Below are positions 35,083 through 42,599 of a DNA stretch of 64,000 bases, one piece after another. Position numbers and translations under genes: made by a program. The notes under the pieces were generated by a model, which worked only from the letters and a program-made list of their open reading frames with translations, was not told the origin of the DNA and ran no database searches. The stretch's first letter is position 1. Each line of letters begins with the position of its first letter. The stretch is from Oerskovia enterophila. Lineage in GTDB: Bacteria > Actinomycetota > Actinomycetes > Actinomycetales > Cellulomonadaceae. The stretch is from contig NZ_MAQA01000017.1 of the NCBI RefSeq assembly GCF_001692445.1, positions 19,590 to 83,589 of the forward strand, given 5' to 3'.

Positions 35083-35721
35083 GTGACCCAGCCCCCACAG
35101 CTCGCGCTGTACCTCGTCGACCTGGTCGCCGTGCTCGTCCTGACGTTCGGCCTCTACTTCCCGCGCCACCGGCGCCGCGACCTGGTCGTCGCCTACCTGG
35201 GCGTCAACGTGGGTGTCCTCGCGGTCGCCGCGACGCTCGCGAGCAGCACGGTCGGCGCGGGCCTGGGACTCGGCCTCTTCGGTGTCCTGTCGATCATCCG
35301 CCTGCGGTCGACCGAGCTGTCGCAGCACGAGGTCGCCTACTACTTCGCCGCCCTCGCCTTGGGGCTCCTGGGCGGGCTCGGCACCAGCGCGGGCTTGCTC
35401 GGCGTCGCGGGCAGCGCCCTGATCCTGGTGGTCATGGCGGTCGCGGACCACCCGCGACTCCTGCGCCGCCACCGCAGCCAGGTCATCATGCTCGACCGGG
35501 CCTTCCCCGACGAGGTCGGCCTCGTCGCCTACCTCGAACAGCTCCTCGGGGCGCACGTCCACTCGGCCTCGGTCCAGCGCCTCGACCTGGTCAACGACAC
35601 GACCCTGGTCGACGTCCGCTACGAGGTCGCCCCGGGCGGCGGCGTCATCGCGAGCAGCGGCGCCACACCGTCTGCGGCCGCCCTCCCGGGCGGCGCGAGC
35701 GCTGGGCAGGTGCCGGCATGA
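35083..35721 (+). CDS. DUF4956 membrane protein
   Basis: 212 residues from GTG 35083, with TGGAGGTC upstream. Four hydrophobic segments (about 8-24, 35-62, 83-98 and 102-120) surround the family motif FGVLSIIRLRSTELSQHEVAYYF. A soluble C-terminal ~90 residues (VIMLDRAFPDEVGLVAYLEQLL) resembles a small alpha/beta domain. The function of DUF4956 is unknown, but it is often found next to VTC-type polymerases, exactly as here, where the next ATG overlaps its stop. A partnership with the polymerase is inferred. Confidence 0.87.
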   Translation: MTQPPQLALYLVDLVAVLVLTFGLYFPRHRRRDLVVAYLGVNVGVLAVAATLASSTVGAGLGLGLFGVLSIIRLRSTELSQHEVAYYFAALALGLLGGLGTSAGLLGVAGSALILVVMAVADHPRLLRRHRSQVIMLDRAFPDEVGLVAYLEQLLGAHVHSASVQRLDLVNDTTLVDVRYEVAPGGGVIASSGATPSAAALPGGASAGQVPA

Positions 35722-36575
35722 CCACGCTCCTGCCCGACGGCGCCACGCCCGACACCCTCGCCGCACCTCACGCGGGGTTCGCCCCCATCTCGCTCGACGA
35801 GCTCGTCGAGTCTGCCTCGCTCCAGACCCGGATCGACCGCAAGTACGTCCTGCACCGGGCCGAGGCGCGCGCGGTGCTCGCCGACCTGGTCGAGAGGGAG
35901 CCGGGCGTGCGGGTCCTCGACATCGACGGCCGCCGCGACTTCGCGTACGAGTCGGTGTACTTCGACACCCCCGATCTCACGAGCTACCACCTGGCGGCCC
36001 ACCGGCGCCGCCGCCGGTTCAAGGTCCGCACCCGCACCTACCTGGACTCGGGCGAGGCGTGGCTCGAGGTCAAGACACGCGCGGCCCGCGGGTCGACCGT
36101 CAAGGAGCGCGTCGAGCACGCACCCGACGCCAGGTGCGCGCTCGGCGACGGCCGCCGCTTCGTGTCCGCGACGCTCGACGACGCCGCGATCCCCGCGGCC
36201 GCCGACCTGCCGCTCGCGGCCGGGCTCGTGACCCGCTACCAGCGCACCACGCTCTTCCTCCCTGGCGGCGTGCAGGGAGCACCGGCCGCCCGCGCGACGC
36301 TCGACAGCGACCTCACGTGGCTGCTCGACGAGGGCACGTCCGCCGGTCGCACCGCGGCGGTCCCCGACCTCGTCGTCGTCGAGACCAAGACCGGGTCGAC
36401 GCCGTCGTGCCTCGACCACCTCCTCTGGCGCAGCGGCCACCGGCCGCAGCGCATCTCCAAGTACGGCACGGGTCTGGCGGTCCTCCGCCCCGACCTGCCG
36501 GGCACGCCGTGGCGGCGCGTCATCCGCCGCTACGTCGAGCCCTCCCTGACCACCTCTCACGACAGGAGCATCTGA
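35718..36575 (+). CDS. VTC-domain polyphosphate polymerase-like protein
   Basis: 285 residues in an ATGA overlap with the DUF4956 gene. The VTC tunnel-domain signatures are visible: LQTRIDRKYVLHRAEARAVL near 38, AYESVYFDTPDLTSYHLAAH near 78, RRRFKVRTRTYLDSGEAWLEV near 100 with the basic residues, and VVVETKT near 218 with SKYGTGLAVL. In yeast VTC4 this fold makes polyphosphate from ATP; bacterial members beside DUF4956 are unproven and may form or bind another phosphate polymer. No SPX or membrane domain is attached. Confidence 0.87.
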   Translation: MTTLLPDGATPDTLAAPHAGFAPISLDELVESASLQTRIDRKYVLHRAEARAVLADLVEREPGVRVLDIDGRRDFAYESVYFDTPDLTSYHLAAHRRRRRFKVRTRTYLDSGEAWLEVKTRAARGSTVKERVEHAPDARCALGDGRRFVSATLDDAAIPAAADLPLAAGLVTRYQRTTLFLPGGVQGAPAARATLDSDLTWLLDEGTSAGRTAAVPDLVVVETKTGSTPSCLDHLLWRSGHRPQRISKYGTGLAVLRPDLPGTPWRRVIRRYVEPSLTTSHDRSI

Positions 36576-38698
36576 TGCGACTCCGCAGACCGACCACCGT
36601 CACCACCGCGGTCCTGACCGCCACGCTCACCGCCGCCGCGCTCGTCGGCTGCTCGGCCGACGCCGGCGAGAGCACGAGCGCCACCACGAGCGACGCCGCG
36701 TCGGCCACCAACGCGTCGTCCGCCGTCGCGGGCCTGACTCCCGAGGAGGCCATGGCCGCGAACGCCGAGCCGCACTCCTCGGGAGCCGACGACGAGGATC
36801 TCGCGTGGGACGAGTCCGAGGAGGTCGCGATCTCGCTCGACGGCGACTCGGCCCAGGCGGACGGCGACGGCGTGAGCGTGGACGGCTCGACCGTCATGAT
36901 CACCCAGGCCGGCACCTACCGCGTCACGGGGGACCTGACCGACGGACAGCTCGTCGTGGCCTCGTCGGGCGACGGCGTGGTGCGCCTCGTGCTCGACGGC
37001 GCGAGCGTCACGAGCTCGACGACCTCGGCCCTGGTCGTGGACGACGCGGCGAGCGCCGTCGTCGTCCTGGCCGACGACTCGGCGAACCACCTCGAGGCGA
37101 CGGGGGCGGCTGTCGATGCCGATGGCGACGGCAGCACCGACGAGCCCGACGGCGCCCTGTTCTCCTCCGCCGACCTGACGATCGGCGGCACGGGGTCGCT
37201 CGACGTGGTCAGCGCCTCGACCGACGGGATCGTGAGCAAGGACGGCCTGGTGATCGCGGGCGGCACCCTCACGGTCGACGCGGCCGACGACGGCGTCCGC
37301 GGCAAGGACTACCTGGTCGTGACGGGCGACGCCTCGGTCACGGTCGACGCCGTCGCCGACGGTCTCAAGGCGACCGACGCCGACGACGAGACCATGGGCT
37401 ACGTCGCGGTCCTCGGCGGCACGGTCGATCTCACGGCGGGCGACGACGGCATCCAGGCAGAGACCGACGCGATCGTCTCCGACGCGACCGTGACGATCGC
37501 CGCCGCCGGGGGCGCGGGCGCCGAGGTGGCCGAGGACGCGTCCGCCAAGGGCATCAAGGGCGACGTGGGGGTCGTGGTCGGCGGCGACGCCGACGTGCGC
37601 GTCGACGCCGCGGACGACGGCCTGCACTCGAACGGCGCGGTGTCCGTCTCCGGTGGGGACATCACGCTCGCCTCGGGCGACGACGGCGTCCACGCCGACG
37701 GCGACGTCACCGTCGCGGACGGCAACCTCACGGTCACCGAGTCGGTCGAGGGCCTCGAGGGGGCGACCATCACGCTCGCGGGCGGCGACGTCGACATCAC
37801 GTCGTCCGACGACGGCGTGAACGCCGCTGGCGGGACGAGCAGCACGTCGGACACCGCGGCGGGCACCACCCAGGACGGCACCGCACCCCAGGGCGCTCCC
37901 GCGGGCGACGGCGAGATGCCCGACGACTTCACTCCCCCGGCCGACGGCGAGATGCCGGCCATGCCCGACGGCGCCGCCCCGGGCGACGGTACGGCGGGCG
38001 AGCCTCCCGCGATGCCCGACGGCGAGATGCTCGACGGCGCGGCCCCGGGTGGTCAGGCCGGCGGCCAGGGCGGTGCACCCGGAGGCGAGAGCGCCGACAC
38101 GGGCGACTACTGGCTCAAGATCACGGGCGGCACGCTCGTGGTCGACGCGGGCGGAGACGGCCTCGACAGCAACGGGACGATCGAGATCACGGGCGGCACG
38201 ACCGTCGTCCAGGGCCCGACGAACGCCGGCAACGGCGCGCTCGACACCGCCGGGGCGTTCACGGTCTCGGGTGGCACGCTGCTCGCGGCGGGCAGCTCGG
38301 GCATGGCAGTCGCCCCGGACACCGACTCGTCGCAGGGCTGGGTCGCGGCGAACCTCGACCAGACCGCCACCGCCGGGACCGTGGTCCACGTCCTGTCCGA
38401 CGACGGCACGACCCTCGTGTCCTACGAGGTCACCAAGGACACGCAGAACATCGTCTACTCCTCGCCGGAGCTCACGACCGGCGCGACGTACGTCGTCCAG
38501 GCGGGCGGGACGCTCGGCTCGCCCGACACGACGGGCCTCTCGTCGGACGGCAGCTCCGACGGCGCCACGCAGGTCGCGACGGCCACCGCGGGTGAGTTCG
38601 CGGGCGGCGGCACGGGAGGCATGGGTGGCGGAGGACGCCGACCCGGTGCCGGCGACTCGACCGACGCCACGGGCGAGGCGACGACGAGCGGCACGTGA
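36575..38698 (+). CDS. Carbohydrate-binding domain (DUF4353-like) lipoprotein
   Basis: 707 residues. The start overlaps the polymerase stop by one base (TGATG). Lipoprotein signal ending ALVGC (Cys26). From about 85 to 415 it is a beta-solenoid of repeated TVDAADDGVRGKD / DLTAGDDGIQAETD / DVRVDAADDGLHSNG units with a recurring DDG turn. Residues about 418-510 are a low-complexity GEMP/PDGA/GGQ insert, then more repeats. The Asp-rich turns could bind calcium or a polymer. It is the likely surface partner of the DUF4956/VTC pair. A Gly-rich tail ends it. Confidence 0.82.
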   Translation: MRLRRPTTVTTAVLTATLTAAALVGCSADAGESTSATTSDAASATNASSAVAGLTPEEAMAANAEPHSSGADDEDLAWDESEEVAISLDGDSAQADGDGVSVDGSTVMITQAGTYRVTGDLTDGQLVVASSGDGVVRLVLDGASVTSSTTSALVVDDAASAVVVLADDSANHLEATGAAVDADGDGSTDEPDGALFSSADLTIGGTGSLDVVSASTDGIVSKDGLVIAGGTLTVDAADDGVRGKDYLVVTGDASVTVDAVADGLKATDADDETMGYVAVLGGTVDLTAGDDGIQAETDAIVSDATVTIAAAGGAGAEVAEDASAKGIKGDVGVVVGGDADVRVDAADDGLHSNGAVSVSGGDITLASGDDGVHADGDVTVADGNLTVTESVEGLEGATITLAGGDVDITSSDDGVNAAGGTSSTSDTAAGTTQDGTAPQGAPAGDGEMPDDFTPPADGEMPAMPDGAAPGDGTAGEPPAMPDGEMLDGAAPGGQAGGQGGAPGGESADTGDYWLKITGGTLVVDAGGDGLDSNGTIEITGGTTVVQGPTNAGNGALDTAGAFTVSGGTLLAAGSSGMAVAPDTDSSQGWVAANLDQTATAGTVVHVLSDDGTTLVSYEVTKDTQNIVYSSPELTTGATYVVQAGGTLGSPDTTGLSSDGSSDGATQVATATAGEFAGGGTGGMGGGGRRPGAGDSTDATGEATTSGT

Positions 38699-38765
38699 CG
38701 CCGTCGGGCACGCGCGTCCGCAGGCCGTAGGCACGGGACGAGCCCGTCACCCGACAGGACGACAC

Positions 38766-38803
38766 GAGAGGGGTGCCGCACCCGACGGTGCGGCACCCCT
38801 CTC
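38766..38803. terminator. Bidirectional terminator
   Basis: A perfect 17-bp stem (38766-38782 / 38787-38803) with a CGAC loop lies between the convergent lipoprotein and chitinase genes. Confidence 0.85.
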
Positions 38804-38872
38804 CCCTGTCATGGAACGGCCCACGACACGGTGCTGCGGTGCAGCGCGGCGGTCAGACCGCCGTCACGCAGG

Positions 38873-40579
38873 TCATGCCGAGCAGGGCTGACCCGCGTCC
38901 CACGCACCCCAGACGTTGCTCCCGGGCACCTCGCCGCGGGTCCACCACTGGGCGGTGTGGTTGACGCCCGCACGGGAGACGACGGCGCCGCCCGTGTAGG
39001 TCGCCTCGAGCGAGAACGCCGGGGCGCACTTGACGACCTCGACCACGGGGGCCGTGCCGCACGGGCCGATCTTCTGCCACGGGCTGCCCGAGGTCGCTGC
39101 CGGAGCCGTACCGCGGGTCCACCACTTGGCCTTGTACTCGGCGCCGTCGTGCGAGACGACGTCACCCGAGCTGTAGACGCCCGAGCCAAACCACGGCGCG
39201 GCGCACTGCGCGTCGACCCCGGGTCCGGGCGTCGAGGCGCGCAGGGTCGAGCCGAGCGTCCCGCCGAGCTCGTTCTTGTAGTCACCGCTCAGGTCCCACC
39301 ACATGGCCCCGCCGTACCCCTGGACCGCGAGCCACTCTGCCTTGGCGTTGACCGACGCCGGGTCGTCGAAGCTCCACCACTGGTCGCCGTCGTAGCGCCA
39401 CGACGCGCCGACCGTCGGGTCGAAGAACGCCTTGCCGAACGTGCGCAGCTCGGCGTAGGTCTTGGTGCCGACGTAGCCCTCAGCAGGCTTCCAGGCCGCG
39501 CTGCCGTCCTCGACGCCGTACCAGCCGTGGCCGTACGCCGCGAGACCCGCGTTGAGCTGCTGGGGGTCCGCCCCGGCGTTCACGTACATGCCCATGGCGC
39601 CGTCGAGGCCCAGGCCCCAGTTCTCGGTGCCGTCCGGGTGCAGGTTGCCCTGGTGCCCGGTCTTGTCGGGGACCCAGCCGCCGTGGAAGTCGTAGCCCTG
39701 GACGTTGAGGAAGTCGACCGACGCGAAGAAGCGCTTGTCGAGCCAGCCGCCCTGACCCGCGTTCCAGCCGCCGGCCGGCGCGAACGCCGTGAGCAGGTAG
39801 TCCTCACCGTCCTGGTCGCCCAGCGCGTCGAGCGAGGAGCGGAACTCCTCCATGAGGAGCAGGAAGTTCTCCTTGTCCTCGGGACGTGCGTTGGCGGTCT
39901 CGCCGCCCGTGACAGGCCACTCCCAGTCGATGTCGATGCCGTCGAAGATGCCGGCCGCAGCACCCGGGCCGCCCTTGTCACCGATCTGGGGCAGGTTGCC
40001 CTTGATGTAGATGTCGAGGCACGAGTCGACGAGCCGGGTGCGCCCCTCGGCCGTCGAGGCGGCCTCGGAGAAGTTGTCCGACCAGGTCCAGCCACCCAGC
40101 GACACGAGGATCTTGGTGTCCGGGCTGACCTCCTTGAGCTTGCGGAGCTGGTTGAAGTTGCCCGCGAGCGCCTGGCCGGGCTTGTCGGCCTTGCCGTCCA
40201 CGGAGCTCTTGGCGGGGACGAGGCGCAGGAAGTCGTTCTGCGCGTCACCCTCGCCGGGCTCCTCGGTGATGTCGCACACCAGGTCGGTCGTGACGTTGCC
40301 GAACGCGTAGTTGAGGTGGGTCAGGTCCTTGATCGCGCCCGAGGACACGAGGTTCGCGACGTGGAAGTCGCGCGTGACGGGGCTGTCGGCCATGAGGTAG
40401 CCGACGCTGCGGTAGCCGTTGATGTCGTCGGGGCCCGCGGTCGTCGCAGCGGGCTTGGCAGAAGCGACGGACTGGGTCGCGACGGCCTGGGCAGCGGGGG
40501 CCACCAGGACGGATGCCGCGAGCACCGCTGCTGCGGCGATCGCCACCGGCGCGAGCCGGCGCGTGGGTGTGTCTTGCAT
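38873..40579 (-). CDS. Secreted GH18 chitinase with two chitin-binding domains
   Basis: 568 residues. A Sec signal peptide (about 1-32, VLVAPAAQAVA) precedes the GH18 barrel. The DxxDxDxE motif is FDGIDIDWEWP with proton donor E220; ILVSLGGWTWS and VQGYDFHGGW are further family strands. The C-terminus holds two CBM5/12 modules (WWTRGTAPAATSG and WWTRGEVPGSN), each about 50 residues and flanked by Cys. It hydrolyses chitin outside the cell. A clear promoter lies upstream (40636-40664). The second module lacks a long linker. Confidence 0.95.
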   Translation of the reverse strand: MQDTPTRRLAPVAIAAAAVLAASVLVAPAAQAVATQSVASAKPAATTAGPDDINGYRSVGYLMADSPVTRDFHVANLVSSGAIKDLTHLNYAFGNVTTDLVCDITEEPGEGDAQNDFLRLVPAKSSVDGKADKPGQALAGNFNQLRKLKEVSPDTKILVSLGGWTWSDNFSEAASTAEGRTRLVDSCLDIYIKGNLPQIGDKGGPGAAAGIFDGIDIDWEWPVTGGETANARPEDKENFLLLMEEFRSSLDALGDQDGEDYLLTAFAPAGGWNAGQGGWLDKRFFASVDFLNVQGYDFHGGWVPDKTGHQGNLHPDGTENWGLGLDGAMGMYVNAGADPQQLNAGLAAYGHGWYGVEDGSAAWKPAEGYVGTKTYAELRTFGKAFFDPTVGASWRYDGDQWWSFDDPASVNAKAEWLAVQGYGGAMWWDLSGDYKNELGGTLGSTLRASTPGPGVDAQCAAPWFGSGVYSSGDVVSHDGAEYKAKWWTRGTAPAATSGSPWQKIGPCGTAPVVEVVKCAPAFSLEATYTGGAVVSRAGVNHTAQWWTRGEVPGSNVWGAWDAGQPCSA

Positions 40580-40635
40580 GAAGGGCCTCGTTGCTCTCCT
40601 CCGGGCACGCCCGGAACTTTGTTCGGACGCCTCGC

Positions 40636-40664
40636 ACATTAGCCGTGCTGAGAACCTTTGCCAA
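40636..40664 (-). promoter_or_regulatory. Chitinase promoter
   Basis: Read on the minus strand: TTGGCA (40664-40659), 17-bp spacer, TAATGT (40641-40636). Transcription would start near 40629, about 50 nt before the ATG. This is a rare near-consensus sigma-70 promoter in this GC-rich window. Confidence 0.7.
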
Positions 40665-40722
40665 GACCCTTAACCAATAAGTTTCCTACCGGTCCCCGAG
40701 GCGTCCCTTTTGCCCCGTCAAC

Positions 40723-40737
40723 AGGTGTTTTACACCT
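40723..40737. promoter_or_regulatory. Palindrome upstream of chitinase and Sir2 gene
   Basis: AGGTGTTTTACACCT is a perfect 6+3+6 inverted repeat in the divergent gap. It lies upstream of the chitinase -35 box and 65 bp before the Sir2 start, so it may be an operator for either gene. It does not match the DasR consensus. Confidence 0.45.
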
Positions 40738-40801
40738 CGCCCCACCGAGGCCCGTTCGGGAGATTCACCCGATCTTCAGGCACGCGTCGTACGCTCGAAC
40801 G

Positions 40802-41644
40802 GTGCTACCGGAGACCCCTGCCACGACCCCGACGACCGACGACGTCCTGCACCTCCTGCGCGGCAAGCGGCTGACCGCCCTGACCGGCGCGGGCATCTCG
40901 ACGGACTCGGGCATCCCCGACTACCGCGGCCCCGACTCTCCCCCGCGCAACCCCATGACGTACCAGCAGTTCGTCGGCGACGAGGCCTTCCGCCGTCACT
41001 ACTGGGCGCGGAACCACGTCGGCTGGCAGCGCGTGCACCGCACGCACCCCAACGGCGGGCACAAGGCTCTCGTGCGGCTCGAGGAACGCGGCATCCTCGA
41101 GGGGATCATCACGCAGAACGTGGACCTGCTCCACGAGGACGCGGGCTCGCGCAACGTGATCGACCTGCACGGGCGCTACGACCGCGTGATCTGCCTGTCG
41201 TGCGCGCGCGTCGTCTCGCGCGAGCACCTGGCCGACCGCCTCACCGAGCTCAACCCGCACTTCCTCGAGAGCATCGGCGACCTCGAGGACGTCGAGACCG
41301 CTCCCGACGCCGACGCGGTCATCGAGTCGACCGCGCACTTCGTACCCGCCGCGTGCGAGTTCTGCGGCGGCATGCTCAAGCCGGAGATCGTGTACTTCGG
41401 CGAGAACGTGCCGCGCGAGCGGGTCGAGCGGGCCTACGCCATGGTCGACGCCGCGGACGCGCTGCTCGTCGCGGGCTCGTCGCTGACCGTCATGAGCGGG
41501 CTGCGGTTCGTCAAGCACGCCGTGAAGACCGACAAGCCCGTCGTGATCGTCAACCGCGGCGCGACCCGGGGCGACCCGCTCGCCACGATCAAGCTCGAGG
41601 CCGGCGTCTCCGAGACCCTCGAGGAGCTCGCGGACAGGCTCTGA
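40802..41644 (+). CDS. Sir2-family NAD-dependent protein deacetylase
   Basis: 280 residues from GTG 40802. The NAD site is LTGAGISTDSGIPDYRG (about 26-42), TQNVDLLHEDAG follows, and the catalytic His is in IDLHGRYDRVICLSC near 120. A zinc site is formed by CLSC and, about 55 residues later, CEFC, and GSSLTV is the late NAD loop. The insert between the cysteine pairs is longer than in CobB, as in class II sirtuins. It removes acyl groups from lysine using NAD. A 30-bp hairpin terminator follows. Confidence 0.93.
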   Translation: MLPETPATTPTTDDVLHLLRGKRLTALTGAGISTDSGIPDYRGPDSPPRNPMTYQQFVGDEAFRRHYWARNHVGWQRVHRTHPNGGHKALVRLEERGILEGIITQNVDLLHEDAGSRNVIDLHGRYDRVICLSCARVVSREHLADRLTELNPHFLESIGDLEDVETAPDADAVIESTAHFVPAACEFCGGMLKPEIVYFGENVPRERVERAYAMVDAADALLVAGSSLTVMSGLRFVKHAVKTDKPVVIVNRGATRGDPLATIKLEAGVSETLEELADRL

Positions 41645-41680
41645 CGGGCCGTCGCGCGCCGGGCTGCGCGTGGGGCCCGC

Positions 41681-41742
41681 GCCGAGAAGTGAGCAGATGC
41701 CCCTGGATCGCTCGATCCAGGGGCATCTGCTCACTTCTCGGC
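41681..41742. terminator. Very long perfect inverted repeat, bidirectional terminator
   Basis: 30-bp perfect arms (41681-41710 / 41713-41742) with only CT between them, located between the convergent Sir2 and EamA genes. It is the longest stem in the window. Confidence 0.8.
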
Positions 41743-41753
41743 CGGAGGTCCCC

Positions 41754-42599
41754 TCAGGCACCGAGCCGGATCGCCACGATGCCCACGACGGCGCAGACCG
41801 TCGCCGTGACGCGCCGTGCGCTCAGCGGTTCACGGAACACGAGGAAGCCGATCGCTCCGGCCGCGAGCACGCCCGTCTCGCGCAGCGCCGAGACGACCGC
41901 GAGCGGTGCGATCGACTGCGCCCAGACCACGATCGTGTAGGCCGCGAGCGAGAGGACGCCGCCCAGCACCCCCATCGGTGCGTGCGTGCGCAGCCCTCGC
42001 ACGAACTCGCCCTTGTCCCGCGCCAGCAGCAGGCACGTGAGCGGGATCGAGACCCCCTGGAGCAGGAACAGCCATGCTGCGTAGCCGAGCGGCTCGCCCG
42101 AGAGGCGCACCCCGACGCCGTCGAGCACCGAGTACGCCGTGATGGTGAGGCCGACGACGACCGAGATGAGCGTGCCGGTCGCGCTCGCGCGGCCCTTGGG
42201 CGCCCACGCGAGCGTGAGCAGCGCCAGCGCGACGACCGCGACGCCCCCGAGCTGCGCCGCGGTCATCACCTCCCCGAGGAAGACCGTCGAGACGAGGGTG
42301 ATGCCGAGCACCGCGATGCCGCGGGTGAGGGGGTAGGCGCTCCCGAACTCCGACTTCGCGTACGCCGCGGTGAGCAGCAGGAGGTAGAGCGTCTGCACGG
42401 CGGCCGAGACCAGGAGGTACGGCCACGCCTCCCGGTCGGGGAGCGGCAGCACCAGGCAGGCCGCTCCTCCGACCACGAGGTACACGAGCGCGATGAGCGT
42501 CGAGGAGACGAGCCGGGCGGGGATGGCCTTGGCGATCGCGTTCCAGGTGCCGTGCAGGACCGCAGCACCGAGGACGACGGCGACGACCGACCCGGTCAC
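41754..42599 (-). CDS. EamA/DMT-family transporter
   Basis: 281 residues from GTG 42599 in a GTGA overlap with the alpha-galactosidase gene. Ten membrane segments in two five-helix halves are visible (VVAVVLGAAVLHGTWNAIAK start, then ALVYLVVGGAACLVL; second half GTLISVVVGLTITAYSVLDG, GVLAAGAIGFLVFREPLSA). DMT proteins export or exchange small metabolites. Its tight coupling to a galactosidase suggests a sugar or sugar-derived substrate, which is not the family's usual cargo. Confidence 0.87.
   Translation of the reverse strand: MTGSVVAVVLGAAVLHGTWNAIAKAIPARLVSSTLIALVYLVVGGAACLVLPLPDREAWPYLLVSAAVQTLYLLLLTAAYAKSEFGSAYPLTRGIAVLGITLVSTVFLGEVMTAAQLGGVAVVALALLTLAWAPKGRASATGTLISVVVGLTITAYSVLDGVGVRLSGEPLGYAAWLFLLQGVSIPLTCLLLARDKGEFVRGLRTHAPMGVLGGVLSLAAYTIVVWAQSIAPLAVVSALRETGVLAAGAIGFLVFREPLSARRVTATVCAVVGIVAIRLGA

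Noticed and set aside
36557..38734. 725-residue open frame opposite the repeat lipoprotein
   Set aside because: Antisense shadow created by the GC-rich repeat structure; His/Arg/Asp-rich with no domain.
40723..40737. DasR site controlling the chitinase
   Set aside because: AGGTGTTTTACACCT does not match the DasR consensus (an ACTGGTCTAGACCAGT-type site).
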